A DNA stretch of 64,000 nucleotides from Flavobacteriales bacterium (GCA_025055575.1 JANWWP010000017.1:19764-83763), one strand, 5' to 3'. Shown: positions 39,680-50,817, numbered from the stretch's first letter. The notes: generated from the letters alone by a model not told the origin. A program made the numbers and translations.

Positions 39680-40468
39680 ATGGAAAAAAGAGCCCATTAT
39701 GGTCTAATTCGTTCGCTTGTTGGGAAAAAAATATTTATGGCCCTCACAGGGCTTTTTTTATGCTTGTTTTTGGTGGCCCATCTTTCTGGCAACTTACAGT
39801 TGCTTATTCCAGGTTACAAAGGACGTCTTCAATTTAACAACTATGCTGTTTTTATGACCACTTTTCCTCTGGTGAAAATGGTGTCCTATGTATTGTATGT
39901 CAGTATTGTTATCCACGTTTTGGACGCCTTGGTGCTCACTTGGCGCAACCGCAAGGCCCGGAAAGTGGATTATGCCGTTAAGAGCGGTTACGGCAGCAGC
40001 CTGGCCTCGCGCAATATGGGTGTTTTAGGCACCCTGATTCTGGTATTCCTTGTGGTGCATCTGGCCAATTTCTGGTATGTATATAAGTTTGGCCAAACGC
40101 CATACATGACCACGCCGGAGGGACACTACATCACAGCCAAAGGAGAAGTGCTGCCTGACGCTGAGCTGCGCGACGGTCATTTGTTTGCCGGTGGATTGGA
40201 TAAAGGACCGGCCATGAAAGATTTGTATGAAGTGGTGCGGCAGGCTTTCAGCGAATTTTGGATTGTGGCTTTGTATGTCCTCAGCATGGTTCCGCTAGGG
40301 TTTCATTTGGTGCATGGTTTTCAAAGCGGTTTTCAGACTCTGGGATTGCGAAGTGGCCGCTGGGCAGGCCTTCTCCAAAAAACTTCGCTAGCCTTTGGCA
40401 TAATAATCCCGGCCTTGTTTGCCGTGATCCCGCTCCTACTTTTCTTTTTACCCGAGAAATTTAATTAA
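39680..40468 (+). CDS. sdhC: Succinate dehydrogenase cytochrome b subunit
   Basis: LTGLFLCLFLVAHLSGN; FHLVHGFQSGFQTLG; immediately upstream of sdhA/sdhB. Confidence 0.93.
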   Translation: MEKRAHYGLIRSLVGKKIFMALTGLFLCLFLVAHLSGNLQLLIPGYKGRLQFNNYAVFMTTFPLVKMVSYVLYVSIVIHVLDALVLTWRNRKARKVDYAVKSGYGSSLASRNMGVLGTLILVFLVVHLANFWYVYKFGQTPYMTTPEGHYITAKGEVLPDAELRDGHLFAGGLDKGPAMKDLYEVVRQAFSEFWIVALYVLSMVPLGFHLVHGFQSGFQTLGLRSGRWAGLLQKTSLAFGIIIPALFAVIPLLLFFLPEKFN

Positions 40469-40489
40469 AACCGTGAAAACATTTTTCTG

Positions 40490-42436
40490 ATGGACACATC
40501 GTATTATAAAGTTTCCGAAAAAAAACTCGATGGAAAATGCCCCACCGGGCCCATTGAAAACCGATGGAAACAGCATAAGGCCTCGATTCGTCTTGTGAGC
40601 CCTGCCAACAAGCGCCGGCTGGATGTCATTGTTGTAGGCACCGGACTCGCGGGCTCCTCGGCAGCCGCTTCCCTTGCCGAATTGGGATATAATGTAAAGG
40701 CTTTTTGTTATCAGGACAGCCCCCGGAGGGCCCACAGCATCGCAGCCCAAGGCGGCATCAATGCGGCCAAAAACTACATGAACGATGGAGACAGTGTGTA
40801 TAGGTTGTTTTATGATACCGTCAAAGGCGGGGATTACAGAGCCCGGGAAAGCAATGTGTATAGGCTGGCTGAGGTTTCGGCCAACATTATTGACCAATGC
40901 GTAGCCCAAGGGGTGCCTTTTGCTAGAGAATACGGTGGATACCTGGATAATCGTTCGTTTGGAGGCGTGCAGGTATCGCGCACCTTTTACGCCAAAGGCC
41001 AGACGGGCCAACAGCTGCTTCTGGGCGCCTATCAGGCCCTCCAAAGGCAAGTGGCCCGCGGCCAGGTGAAAATGTATGCCTCCCACGAAATGTTGGACCT
41101 GGTGGTAGTGGATGGTAAAGCCCGCGGAATTATTGCGCGCAATTTGATAACCGGTGAAATTGAGCGCCATGGCGCCCATGCTGTGGTGCTTTGCACAGGG
41201 GGTTACGGGAACGTATTTTTTCTTTCCACCAACGCCAAAAATTGTAATGTCACGGCCGCATGGAGAGCCCACCGGCGGGGGGCATTTTTTGGCAATCCCT
41301 GCTTCACACAAATCCACCCCACTTGTATTCCCGTCAGTGGCGACCATCAAAGCAAACTCACCCTGATGTCCGAATCTCTCCGGAACGACGGCCGTATATG
41401 GGTACCCAAAAAGAAGGACGATCCGCGAAAGCCCACCGATATTCCTGAAGACGAAAGAGATTATTATCTGGAACGCCGGTATCCGGCTTTTGGCAACCTG
41501 GTGCCACGGGATGTGGCTTCGCGTGCAGCCAAAGAGCGCTGCGACGCCGGCTATGGCGTGGGGCCTAGCAAAATGGCTGTATATCTCGATTTTGCGGACG
41601 CCATCAAGCGCATGGGAAGACAGGCTGTGGAAGCCAAATACGGTAACCTTTTTGAAATTTATCAGCTCATCACGGATGAAAACCCTTACGAGACCCCGAT
41701 GCGCATCTACCCGGCGGTGCATTACACCATGGGTGGACTTTGGGTGGACTACAACCTGATGAGCACCATTCCCGGCCTATACGTCTGCGGAGAAGCCAAC
41801 TTCAGCGACCATGGCGCCAACAGGCTGGGCGCGTCGGCCCTGATGCAAGGCCTTGCAGATGGATATTTTGTGCTGCCCTACACCATCGGCGATTATCTGG
41901 CAGACGATATCCGTACCCCCAAAATAGATGTGCGCCACGAAGCTTTTGACGAAGCCGAAAAATCCGTGCAGGAGCGTATCGAAAGGTTGCTCTCAGTCCG
42001 GGGCAAGACCCCTGTGGATGTGCTGCACCGCAAGCTGGGTCTCACTATGTGGGACTTTTGCGGCATGAGCCGGAACGAAAAAGGACTTCAGAAAGCTTTG
42101 GGCATCATTGACGAACTGGAAGCGGAGTTTTGGAAAGATGTGGCCGTTCCGGGGACATCCAAGGAATGGAACAAAGAATTGGAAAAGGCTGGACGCGTTG
42201 CAGACTTTTTCGAGCTGGCCCGCCTCATGTGCATCGATGCGCTGCATCGGGAAGAGTCCTGCGGCGGCCATTTCCGGGAAGAATATCAAACCGAGGACGG
42301 CGAAGCGCTCCGGCGGGATGATGTTTACAGCTACGTGGCCGCCTGGGAATACACCGGGCAGGGCAAACCGCCTGTATTACACAAGGAGGAACTTCAATTT
42401 GAATATTGCAAACCCACCATGCGCAGTTATAAATAA
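40490..42436 (+). CDS. sdhA: Succinate dehydrogenase flavoprotein subunit
   Basis: [47 protein letters not shown]. Confidence 0.97.
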   Translation: MDTSYYKVSEKKLDGKCPTGPIENRWKQHKASIRLVSPANKRRLDVIVVGTGLAGSSAAASLAELGYNVKAFCYQDSPRRAHSIAAQGGINAAKNYMNDGDSVYRLFYDTVKGGDYRARESNVYRLAEVSANIIDQCVAQGVPFAREYGGYLDNRSFGGVQVSRTFYAKGQTGQQLLLGAYQALQRQVARGQVKMYASHEMLDLVVVDGKARGIIARNLITGEIERHGAHAVVLCTGGYGNVFFLSTNAKNCNVTAAWRAHRRGAFFGNPCFTQIHPTCIPVSGDHQSKLTLMSESLRNDGRIWVPKKKDDPRKPTDIPEDERDYYLERRYPAFGNLVPRDVASRAAKERCDAGYGVGPSKMAVYLDFADAIKRMGRQAVEAKYGNLFEIYQLITDENPYETPMRIYPAVHYTMGGLWVDYNLMSTIPGLYVCGEANFSDHGANRLGASALMQGLADGYFVLPYTIGDYLADDIRTPKIDVRHEAFDEAEKSVQERIERLLSVRGKTPVDVLHRKLGLTMWDFCGMSRNEKGLQKALGIIDELEAEFWKDVAVPGTSKEWNKELEKAGRVADFFELARLMCIDALHREESCGGHFREEYQTEDGEALRRDDVYSYVAAWEYTGQGKPPVLHKEELQFEYCKPTMRSYK

Positions 42437-42447
42437 TACAATTGGCC

Positions 42448-43191
42448 ATGAAAGTATTTTTGAAAGTCTGGCGACAAAAAAATTCTGAGGATAGCGGTCG
42501 CTTCGTAGACTACACTGTGGAGGATATCTCCCCGGATATGTCGTTCCTTGAAATGCTGGATGTTTTGAACAACCGGCTCATTCGGGAAGGACAGGAACCT
42601 ATTGCATTCGATCACGATTGCCGTGAAGGCATCTGCGGCACCTGTGGTCTGGTGATTAATGGCCGGCCCCACGGACCCGTGCACCGTGCCACGACGTGCC
42701 AAGTGCACATGCGGCATTTCCGGGATGGGGAAACCATCGTGGTGGAACCTTGGCGCGCCAACGCATTTCCGGTCATTAAAGACCTTGTGGTGGACCGCAG
42801 TGCCTTTGATCGAATTATTCAAGCCGGAGGATATGTCTCTGTGAACACAGGACAGGCCCCAGACGGCAACGCTATCCCCATCCAGAAAGAGGAAGCCTCC
42901 AAAGCCTTCGATGCCGCCACATGCATTGGTTGTGGCGCTTGCGTAGCGGCCTGCAAAAACGCTTCGGCCATGCTGTTTGTCTCGGCCAAAGTGGCCCACC
43001 TCGCTCATTTGCCCCAAGGCCGGATAGAAGCTAAGGAACGCGTTATCAACATGCTCAGTCAGATGGAAGAGGAAGGTTTTGGCGGATGCACCAACACCGG
43101 CGCCTGCGAAGCGGAATGTCCAAAAGGTATTTCTCTCGAAAACATCGCCCTCCTCAACCGCGAATTCCTAAAAGCTTGTCTTACATCGTAA
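42448..43191 (+). CDS. sdhB: Succinate dehydrogenase iron-sulfur subunit
   Basis: [50 protein letters not shown]. Confidence 0.97.
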   Translation: MKVFLKVWRQKNSEDSGRFVDYTVEDISPDMSFLEMLDVLNNRLIREGQEPIAFDHDCREGICGTCGLVINGRPHGPVHRATTCQVHMRHFRDGETIVVEPWRANAFPVIKDLVVDRSAFDRIIQAGGYVSVNTGQAPDGNAIPIQKEEASKAFDAATCIGCGACVAACKNASAMLFVSAKVAHLAHLPQGRIEAKERVINMLSQMEEEGFGGCTNTGACEAECPKGISLENIALLNREFLKACLTS

Positions 43192-43322
43192 GACATCATT
43201 GGAAATTTTAATTTTTTTCCAGAAAATACAAAGCCCTGGCAGGCCCTTCTGGATTTAAATTTTTTCCAATACATTAATTAATTTTATTACTTTTACAGAA
43301 ATTTTCATTTTCTGCCAGATTT

Positions 43323-44495
43323 GTGGCTTGGTGTAGGATTTTCTCTTTTCTAACCGAAGCGTGGAAGTTTCACCCTCCGCGGTTTGCAGATTTCAGAAAT
43401 AGAATGATGGTTTGTGCTACGGCGTTTTGGCCCGCTATCCTTTTCAGTAATATGGCGTCACCTCTTAGGCCGGGTGGCCTGTCCGGTCATCCGCTTACCA
43501 GCCGCGACATCCGAATAACCCACCAAATTCTTCGCATTTTTCCGGCCAAGGATTTCCGAACGGCGCAGTTTGTTGTTGAATACAGGATATCTTCAAACCG
43601 ATCCGGTCGTCAAATTCCCATGCTTTTTTATGCGCTCCACCTGCGCGACAGCTTCAAGGTTTCTTTAGACGGACGACCGGTATCACTGTGGGTTGATCCC
43701 CGCTCAGCGCAACCTGAATTTCTTCTAGATAAATACTCTGGCGCAGACGATTCGGAAGAAATTACCATCCGCTGGCGGGAGGATGTTCAACGCACCTTCA
43801 AAATTTCGGATTTGCGATATTTTGAAATGGATTTGGAAGAAGGTCCCCATGAACTCCGAGTCGAATATGTATCCGATGTGTGGGAGAATGTTTCCGATCC
43901 GGTGAAACGCTACAGTTTTCATTACGCCTTAGAACCCGCCCGCTACTGGGCCTCCTTCGGTACGATGGAAGTGCATGTTGAGACCGTGGAACTTCCGGAA
44001 GGCATTTCCAGCAACCTGGGGGCGCCCCACGCGACGCCTGCACCAGGGCATCTTGTGTGGTATTTTAATCATTTGCCGGCCGATTCTTTCGAGTTGTCCT
44101 GGGAGCCTCAGGTGTCTTCTTTAGCGCGCTGGGTAATGCGGATATCGCCGGCCGGAATGGCCGGGGCTGGAGGATGCCTACTGGCGATTCTACACTTCTT
44201 GGGGATGATCGCCTACCGAAAAAAAACTCCACACCACTGGTTCTCTCCTGTGGCTTTCTGGGGCGTTCTCATCATACCATTCCTGGTTTTGATACTGTAT
44301 GTCCTGGCTTATTTCTTTCAAGACGTCGTCATCGGTGCGCACGCATCCAGACATCATGGATATCCTTATCTGGCTTTGCTCATGTATCCCATCTTCGTCC
44401 TGCTGTATGCCATACCCACCGGCATATGGGATTTCTTTTTCCGGAAAAAATTTCTGACCCGCACGTATTCTGAAAAATTTAAAAAGGAGTCCTAA
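43323..44495 (+). CDS. Unknown protein: extracytoplasmic-looking region plus about three C-terminal TM segments; start uncertain
   Basis: Long uninterrupted ORF with hydrophobic C-terminal segments (MAGAGGCLLAILHFLGMIAY, VLIIPFLVLILYVLAYFF). Confidence 0.6.
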   Translation: MAWCRIFSFLTEAWKFHPPRFADFRNRMMVCATAFWPAILFSNMASPLRPGGLSGHPLTSRDIRITHQILRIFPAKDFRTAQFVVEYRISSNRSGRQIPMLFYALHLRDSFKVSLDGRPVSLWVDPRSAQPEFLLDKYSGADDSEEITIRWREDVQRTFKISDLRYFEMDLEEGPHELRVEYVSDVWENVSDPVKRYSFHYALEPARYWASFGTMEVHVETVELPEGISSNLGAPHATPAPGHLVWYFNHLPADSFELSWEPQVSSLARWVMRISPAGMAGAGGCLLAILHFLGMIAYRKKTPHHWFSPVAFWGVLIIPFLVLILYVLAYFFQDVVIGAHASRHHGYPYLALLMYPIFVLLYAIPTGIWDFFFRKKFLTRTYSEKFKKES

Positions 44496-44613
44496 ATGAG
44501 AACTTCGCTACGGATAAGCCTTCGCTTCGTTTCCATTCAATTCATCAATAAAAAAATGGCTTGTTTGCAAAAAAATTTCAATTCAAACACACTTTTGGGG
44601 ATGCCACCGCTTT

Positions 44614-45564
44614 CTAGCGGCGTCGTGCCACGACCATCATTTCTTCTCCAATTTTTAAAAACGATAAAAAGTTGTAAATACCATTGTGGAGAAAAATCAG
44701 AAATTTTATTTGCCAGGAAGGCCTTTGGGTTATTTTGTTAAAAAAAGCTTGTCGTGCCGTATTATCCACCGGGCTTAAATTTTGCCGTTTAAAGTACGCT
44801 TTAAATTTTTTGATGGCCGGATAAATGGTGTACATTAATAAAAGTTTAAGTTCCAGCGACGAACGAACTTTTAAAACTTCATACCCATTGTTTTCGAGAA
44901 GCTTTTTAAGCGTTTGGGGGGAAAAATAATTGACATGGTCCAAGCCTAGCATCTTCCAATTTTTTCCCATACATCGCGCCACACAGCTATCAATCTGAGG
45001 CACCTGAAGCACCAGTACCGAGCCCGGATTCTGCAGCCTTGCACATTGGCGCACAAAACCTCCTGGATCGTCAATATGCTCCAAGACATCCCACATAGTA
45101 ATGACATCAAATTTTTCTTCTGCACTGAACTCAAAAAAATCCTTTTGGAGTACAGGAAGCCCCAAATCTTTTACGGAGTATTGATATGGCGCTGAATCCA
45201 ATTCTACTCCCAACACGTCATATCCCATATTTCGTGCGGCCAAGAGAAAATGGCCCCAGCCTGAACCCACATCCAATAAACGCCCCTTGGCTTTAAATTT
45301 TTTTATACAACGCAAACGCAGTTTGTGCCGCTCCAGCTTCAGGGCATTGTTGCCTTTTCGAACTTCCCGGGCTGTAGCTTCAGTTTTATAGGCGGTATAA
45401 CTTAAATTACGACGCCAGGCCGACGGAACAAAAACAAACCCACAACGACGGCATTGGACTATTTCACAGTTTTCAAGCTTATATTTTAAATTGAAATCCT
45501 TCTCTGAAGCGGTTCCGCAAATTTTACAGGGCCGCTTTTCCAGGGTTTCAGGAAACCTCATCAC
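44614..45564 (-). CDS. Class I SAM-dependent methyltransferase with N-terminal zinc-ribbon-like Cys pairs
   Basis: CKICG...CRRCGFVF; LLDVGSGWGHFL; MWDVLEHIDDP. Confidence 0.88.
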   Translation of the reverse strand: MMRFPETLEKRPCKICGTASEKDFNLKYKLENCEIVQCRRCGFVFVPSAWRRNLSYTAYKTEATAREVRKGNNALKLERHKLRLRCIKKFKAKGRLLDVGSGWGHFLLAARNMGYDVLGVELDSAPYQYSVKDLGLPVLQKDFFEFSAEEKFDVITMWDVLEHIDDPGGFVRQCARLQNPGSVLVLQVPQIDSCVARCMGKNWKMLGLDHVNYFSPQTLKKLLENNGYEVLKVRSSLELKLLLMYTIYPAIKKFKAYFKRQNLSPVDNTARQAFFNKITQRPSWQIKFLIFLHNGIYNFLSFLKIGEEMMVVARRR

Positions 45565-47369
45565 GACATTTTGTTTTGGGGCCTACTTTGGAAAGGAGTC
45601 TTTTCTTTTTTGTTTATTTTTTTCAATATCCAAAGGCCAGAATAGTGAAGGCCGTAACCGAAACATAAGGACATGAGGGGATATAAAACAATATGATAAC
45701 GGCTGAAATCAATCCAAATAAAATCGGCGGTACCTACAAACAGCACCAGAAAACCAAGTGTTATAAGCAAAGCGGGTGAAGCCAATCGTTGCCTAATCAA
45801 AAGACGCCAGCCAGAAAACAGCAAAAGGAACCATCCCAGCAAGGTGAAGAATCCGTCTAAAGGATTGCCGGGAAAGGGCAACAAGTGGCCCAATGTGCCA
45901 TAATATCGGTCTGGCTCCACCACAAGGAAGTTTCGTTTGAACAGCAGGCGGTACTTGTCGGAAGTTTTGCCTTCCACCACTTCTATGTAAGGGCGAAGTT
46001 CTTTGGTGTTCACATAACTCTGTTTTTTCTTGTGGCTGGCCACTTGCCAACTGCCAACCCGCGTGCCTTCGGCCAGAGCAATGCTCTCTCCCGCGCGGAG
46101 GGTGTCCGTCACAGGATATTGGGCTCCGGGGCCGGCATGTCCGAATACATACTCTTTTCCCCGCACCGGGGTGAATTTTGTTCGTTGGTCTTTTGCGCGC
46201 CGGGAAAAGTAACCATCCACACTTTGGCGCGTGGTCCGCATCATGGCCAGGGGCTGATCCCGGTATAAAGGATTAAAAGCCAGAAAAACAGCACCCCCAC
46301 CCATGATGATGATAAACCCCGAAAGAATTAATTTTAGAACACTTATTTTATTTGTCCGAAATTTTCGTATTTTTATAAGAACCAATACGCCCAAAAGGCC
46401 GGTAGCGATATAAGCAAAAAGGGCGTCGTTGAGCTTGGATCCAACACCCAGTCCAAAGAGAAGCGCCGTGCCAAGGGTCCAGCCCCCCCAACCTTTCCAG
46501 GATGGATTATCTATAGAATTCAAGACATTTTGAAAACAAGCCAAAGAGGCCACCATAAAAAAGATGGAAGAGCCGTCCAGACCTACCGCTGTAGAAGATT
46601 GAATGAAATAAATGTTGAACACGAGAAAAAGGGCCGCCAGAAATCCCGGCCAGAACCCTAGCCAAAGCCAGCCCAACAAAAACACTAGTTTTATAGTGCC
46701 GGCTGTGAATAAGGCATTGGGAATACGGGCCAGCGCTAAATATTTGTGGGGGACATAATTAAAAGTAACGTTGGTGGGCGTGCCTTCCGGATCACGGTAT
46801 TCAAAGTATCCGAAGGGATCTGGTTTTTCTTTGGAAAAATTTTCGATACAAAAACCCATGATGGCTTTCCCCACATTCGGCGCCTTCCATCCAAAGGTCC
46901 ATAAGGCATTGTCCACCCACTGAAAGCGCGTTCTGGGAAACTTCAAAGTGTCGTACTTCACGGCAAAAGACATGGCCTGCCCCAAGGTGTCCCACTGGAT
47001 AAAATCCCAGGGGAAGCGCAGGGTGTCCGGATCGAAAAAGGCGAGGCGGTTGTAAGGAAAAATTCTGCCTCCCAGGCGGGTTTCTCCCAGTTTATCCACA
47101 AATACATCCACGCCGTTTTTGTAGGCGTAGGTAGGGAACCAATTATCTAATTTTTGAGTGGGTCTCACATAGCCTTTGAATAACATGTGGTAGGTGGAAA
47201 TGGAGGCACCCGTCCACATTTCTTCGTCATAGCCCTGGGACGGGCGCCGTTCGATATCAATCATCCAGAGGGAATACAGCAGCCCCCCCAGAGCCACCGC
47301 TATGAAAACCGCTTTTTGCCAAAGCGGCGATCGTTTGAACAATGTAAAAAAATTTTGATGCTCAACCAT
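45561..47369 (-). CDS. GT-C (ArnT/PMT-like) membrane glycosyltransferase
   Basis: Polytopic; YDEEMWTG acidic motif in the first loop. Confidence 0.7.
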   Translation of the reverse strand: MVEHQNFFTLFKRSPLWQKAVFIAVALGGLLYSLWMIDIERRPSQGYDEEMWTGASISTYHMLFKGYVRPTQKLDNWFPTYAYKNGVDVFVDKLGETRLGGRIFPYNRLAFFDPDTLRFPWDFIQWDTLGQAMSFAVKYDTLKFPRTRFQWVDNALWTFGWKAPNVGKAIMGFCIENFSKEKPDPFGYFEYRDPEGTPTNVTFNYVPHKYLALARIPNALFTAGTIKLVFLLGWLWLGFWPGFLAALFLVFNIYFIQSSTAVGLDGSSIFFMVASLACFQNVLNSIDNPSWKGWGGWTLGTALLFGLGVGSKLNDALFAYIATGLLGVLVLIKIRKFRTNKISVLKLILSGFIIIMGGGAVFLAFNPLYRDQPLAMMRTTRQSVDGYFSRRAKDQRTKFTPVRGKEYVFGHAGPGAQYPVTDTLRAGESIALAEGTRVGSWQVASHKKKQSYVNTKELRPYIEVVEGKTSDKYRLLFKRNFLVVEPDRYYGTLGHLLPFPGNPLDGFFTLLGWFLLLFSGWRLLIRQRLASPALLITLGFLVLFVGTADFIWIDFSRYHIVLYPLMSLCFGYGLHYSGLWILKKINKKEKTPFQSRPQNKMS

Positions 47370-47417
47370 GAAGCAAATAAAAAGACAAAACTATCTGTTT
47401 TACTTTGCAAGAAGCTT

Positions 47418-48800
47418 ATGGAACGCTTTATAGATTGCATTAATCCTGCCACCGGAGAAATTTTTGATAAGGTGGCCGCACCTACCACCGGCGCCATAGA
47501 TGAAGCTTTTCAAAAAGCACGCGAAGTCCTTGGCCCCTGGTCACAAACGCCTTTGGAAGATCGTAAGGCCATCATCCGCCGCTTTGCCGACATCGTTTTG
47601 GCCGATTTGGATTCCTTGGCTGTTATTCTGACGCGTGAAACAGGAAAACCCATTCAACAAGCCCGGAACGAAATCCGGAATGCCGATAAACGCATTCGCT
47701 TTTTTCTGGACATTGCAGATCGGTTCCTCACCGAAGAAGTGGTGTATGAAGACGAAAAAATTGAAGAATCCATTGCCTATGAACCGCTGGGGGTGGTGGT
47801 CAATATTTCAGCCTGGAATTATCCATACAATGTGGGCTACAATGTTTTCATTCCGGCCTTGGTGGCTGGTAATGTGGTGCTTTATAAACCGAGCGAGCTG
47901 GCCCTTCACACCGGTTTAAAATTTGAGGAAATGTGGCAGCGGGCCGGACTTCCACCCCACGTGTTCACCACGCTGCCGGGCGATGGCATCACGGGGGCCT
48001 ACTTGAGCGCCCACGTGCCCGCGGATGGCTATTTTTTCACGGGCTCCTACGCCACGGGGATGAAAATTCTTAGCGCAGTACGCGAAAGGACGGTACCCGT
48101 GCAGCTGGAACTGGGCGGCAAAGATCCGGCCTACGTCACTGATGATGTGTCCGATGTTGGACAGGCCGCTGTGGCGCTCGCCGATGGGGCTTTTTACAAC
48201 TGTGGTCAGAGTTGCTGCTCGGTGGAACGTATCTACGTTCACGCTTCGATTTACGAAGCGTTTCTGCAGCACTTTGTTGAAGAAGTTAAAAGCTATAAAA
48301 TGGGCGACCCCATGGATGAATCCACCTACATTGGACCGCTCACCCGGGCCGCCCAATTGGAGGTGTTGGAAACCCATGTAGCCGATGCTCTGGCGCAGGG
48401 AGCCCGGTTGCTGGCTGGCGGGCGCCGGATAGCCCGGCCGGGCAATTGGTTCGAACCCACCGTGCTGGCCGATTGTCATCACAGCATGCGCGTGATGCGC
48501 GAAGAAAGTTTTGGGCCGATCATCGGCATCATGCCCGTCAAAGACGATGAAGAAGCCATTGCCCTCATGAACGACACTTCCTACGGCCTCACGGCCGCTG
48601 TGTACGGCGGAGACAGAGCCCGCGCAGAGCGCATTTTTTCGCGGCTCAACACCGGCACCGTGTATTTTAATGCCTGCGACCGCGTGAGCCCTTATGTGCC
48701 CTGGAGTGGCCGCGGCCACTCCGGAATGGGGCTCACACTTTCTCATTTGGGTTTGCGCGCCTTCACAAAAACAAAAAGCCGACACATTCTTAAAAAATAA
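47418..48800 (+). CDS. Aldehyde dehydrogenase
   Basis: SAWNYPYNVGYNVFIPALVAGN, FTGSYATGMKI, LELGGKDPAYV, NCGQSCC active-site Cys; ATG 47418. Confidence 0.92.
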   Translation: MERFIDCINPATGEIFDKVAAPTTGAIDEAFQKAREVLGPWSQTPLEDRKAIIRRFADIVLADLDSLAVILTRETGKPIQQARNEIRNADKRIRFFLDIADRFLTEEVVYEDEKIEESIAYEPLGVVVNISAWNYPYNVGYNVFIPALVAGNVVLYKPSELALHTGLKFEEMWQRAGLPPHVFTTLPGDGITGAYLSAHVPADGYFFTGSYATGMKILSAVRERTVPVQLELGGKDPAYVTDDVSDVGQAAVALADGAFYNCGQSCCSVERIYVHASIYEAFLQHFVEEVKSYKMGDPMDESTYIGPLTRAAQLEVLETHVADALAQGARLLAGGRRIARPGNWFEPTVLADCHHSMRVMREESFGPIIGIMPVKDDEEAIALMNDTSYGLTAAVYGGDRARAERIFSRLNTGTVYFNACDRVSPYVPWSGRGHSGMGLTLSHLGLRAFTKTKSRHILKK

Positions 48801-48998
48801 GAACCATGTACACGCGCAGCCAGCGAGGTATAAGATTTGTATTAATTTTTTACAGGAAAATAATTAAATTCAGATGAAGCCTGCACTGAATTTTTGAATG
48901 GGAAGAAAGAAAAATTATGTATGGGTAAATTTGGCCAATCGTGGCCATAAGGAATTCTACAATTTCCTTACAATACCTACTCCCAGGAATGAAAAAGG

Positions 48999-49724
48999 TT
49001 ACTTTCGAGCACTTAGAATGCAACGTTGGGAAGCGGCTTCATCAAAGGGATCCAGAGCGTAGCTTCCCCATTCCTGAAGGATTTCAAAATGGCTTTTTTG
49101 TAGCATTTCCCTAAGATCCTGTGCCGAGTATAAGCGCACTTTTTCGTGAAAAGCGGTGTCCTCATCCACGAAAATGTCTTTACAAATGTGGTTGTTTGTA
49201 GCGTATTTTACAATTCGGTAGCGGTGGCCGTGAATGATTTTTATCGACTCTGTTCTTTCAGTACCGGCGAGCAGGCGGGCATTAAAAAAATCTAATATCA
49301 AAAGTCCGCCCTTCCGAAGCGCACGATACACATTTTCTAAGACCCCGGTATTTTCTGCATCCGAAAAATAACCAAAGGAGGTGAATAGAAGCAACACCAC
49401 ATCAAAAGCATCTGAATCGTTGAGGCGCCGCATATCCCCCACCTGAAACTGCATGCCGGGAAGGGTGTGCCGCAGGCAATATTCAATATTTCGGGGCGCA
49501 ATATCTAATCCGGTTACCCGGTGCCCCATGCGGTGTAGGATCCGGGCGTGGCGGCCGCGCCCACAGGCCAAATCCAAGACTTCCAATCCTGGGGGCACAT
49601 GGAGTGCTTCCATCACCCTTTGTAGAAAAAATTCAGCCTCGCCTTCATCTCTATGGGCATACAGCCGATGATAATGCTCCGTATCGAACCAGGCGCTGAA
49701 CCATTCCTTATTTTCGCTCCCCAT
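48999..49724 (-). CDS. Class I SAM-dependent methyltransferase
   Basis: VLDLACGRGRHARIL; start MGSENKEW. Confidence 0.85.
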   Translation of the reverse strand: MGSENKEWFSAWFDTEHYHRLYAHRDEGEAEFFLQRVMEALHVPPGLEVLDLACGRGRHARILHRMGHRVTGLDIAPRNIEYCLRHTLPGMQFQVGDMRRLNDSDAFDVVLLLFTSFGYFSDAENTGVLENVYRALRKGGLLILDFFNARLLAGTERTESIKIIHGHRYRIVKYATNNHICKDIFVDEDTAFHEKVRLYSAQDLREMLQKSHFEILQEWGSYALDPFDEAASQRCILSARK

Positions 49725-50778
49725 GAATGCTTCCTGCAAAAGTAGAGCGGAGGTTGCTCACAGTTTCGCCAGCGATAACAACACCGGCATTCATCCCCTG
49801 GTGCTGGAAAAAATCCAGGAGGCCAACCAGGGACAATTTCTGGCCTACGGCGACGATCCCTGGACGGAAAAAGCACGGCAGCTTTTTTGTGAAAAGCTAG
49901 GGCGTGCAGCAGACATCTTATTTTTTTTGACGGGCACAGGCGCCAATGTAGTGGCCATGGCGGCGATGCTGCAATCCTGGGAAGCGCTCATTGCGCCCTG
50001 GCAGGCCCACCTGAACGAGGATGAATGCGGCGCCCCGGAAAAATTTACGGGTTCCAAAATAATAACCGTGAAGCGCCCGGACGGAAAACTAGGCCCCGAG
50101 GATGTTGCGCCGTTTCTCATGCAAAGAGGCGACGTGCATCGTGTGCAGCCCCGCGCGGTATCCATCACGCAAAGCTCTGAATTTGGGCGGATTTACAGCC
50201 TGGAAGAAATACGACGCCTGGCGGATTTCCTGCATAAAGAGGGCCTATACCTTCATGTGGATGGGGCCCGTCTGGCCAACGCCTGTGCCGCCCTTAACTG
50301 TGGGCTGAAAGAGATGATCGCGGGAACCGGCGTGGACATCGTGTCTTTTGGCGGCACGAAGAACGGGCTTTTTCAGGCAGAAGCCCTCCTTGTATTGAAC
50401 GAAAATCTAATATCTGCGGCGCGTTTTCTTCAAAAACAAGCCATGCAACTGCCCAGCAAAATGCGGTTTGTGGCGGCCCAATTTGTGGCTTACCTGGAAG
50501 ATGACCTTTGGTTGCGCCTGGCCGGCCATGCCAACAGGATGGCTGTGCATTTGGCCGCAGCCTTGAACGAACTGCCTCGGGTGCGTCTCGCGCATCCCGT
50601 GGAGGCCAATGCCGTTTTTGTATATGTGCCGGCGGAGTGCGTGGAAGCGTTGCGGGCCGGGGGATATTTTTATTTATTCGATGAAACCAGCTCCATGGCC
50701 CGCCTGATGTGCAACTACGACACCACTCCAGAAGATATTCAAACCCTTGTGGAGCATTGGCGCCGGACGCTTGCTTGA
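49723..50778 (+). CDS. Threonine aldolase family PLP enzyme
   Basis: SFASDNNTGIHPLVLE, FLTGTGANVVAM, HVDGARLANA, VSFGGTKNG. Confidence 0.9.
   Translation: MNASCKSRAEVAHSFASDNNTGIHPLVLEKIQEANQGQFLAYGDDPWTEKARQLFCEKLGRAADILFFLTGTGANVVAMAAMLQSWEALIAPWQAHLNEDECGAPEKFTGSKIITVKRPDGKLGPEDVAPFLMQRGDVHRVQPRAVSITQSSEFGRIYSLEEIRRLADFLHKEGLYLHVDGARLANACAALNCGLKEMIAGTGVDIVSFGGTKNGLFQAEALLVLNENLISAARFLQKQAMQLPSKMRFVAAQFVAYLEDDLWLRLAGHANRMAVHLAAALNELPRVRLAHPVEANAVFVYVPAECVEALRAGGYFYLFDETSSMARLMCNYDTTPEDIQTLVEHWRRTLA
49737..49744 (-). promoter_or_regulatory. -7 box TACTTTTG for the 48999-49724 methyltransferase, inside the threonine aldolase CDS
   Basis: Matches TAnnTTTG, 12 nt before ATG 49724. Confidence 0.5.
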
Positions 50779-50817
50779 GGCAGCGTAAACCAAGACTATG
50801 TGGTATGGATAATAGGG

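Noticed and set aside
40448-41722. 424-aa ORF antisense to sdhA
   Set aside because: sdhA is unambiguous on the + strand; the antisense ORF arises from codon bias and its translation has no recognisable domain
47916-48785. 289-aa ORF antisense to aldehyde dehydrogenase
   Set aside because: Antisense shadow of a strongly supported CDS
48866-48895. Possible terminator aaattcag-N12-ctgaatttttt-like after aldehyde dehydrogenase
   Set aside because: 8-bp AT-rich stem with a long loop; plausible but not strong enough to list as a feature
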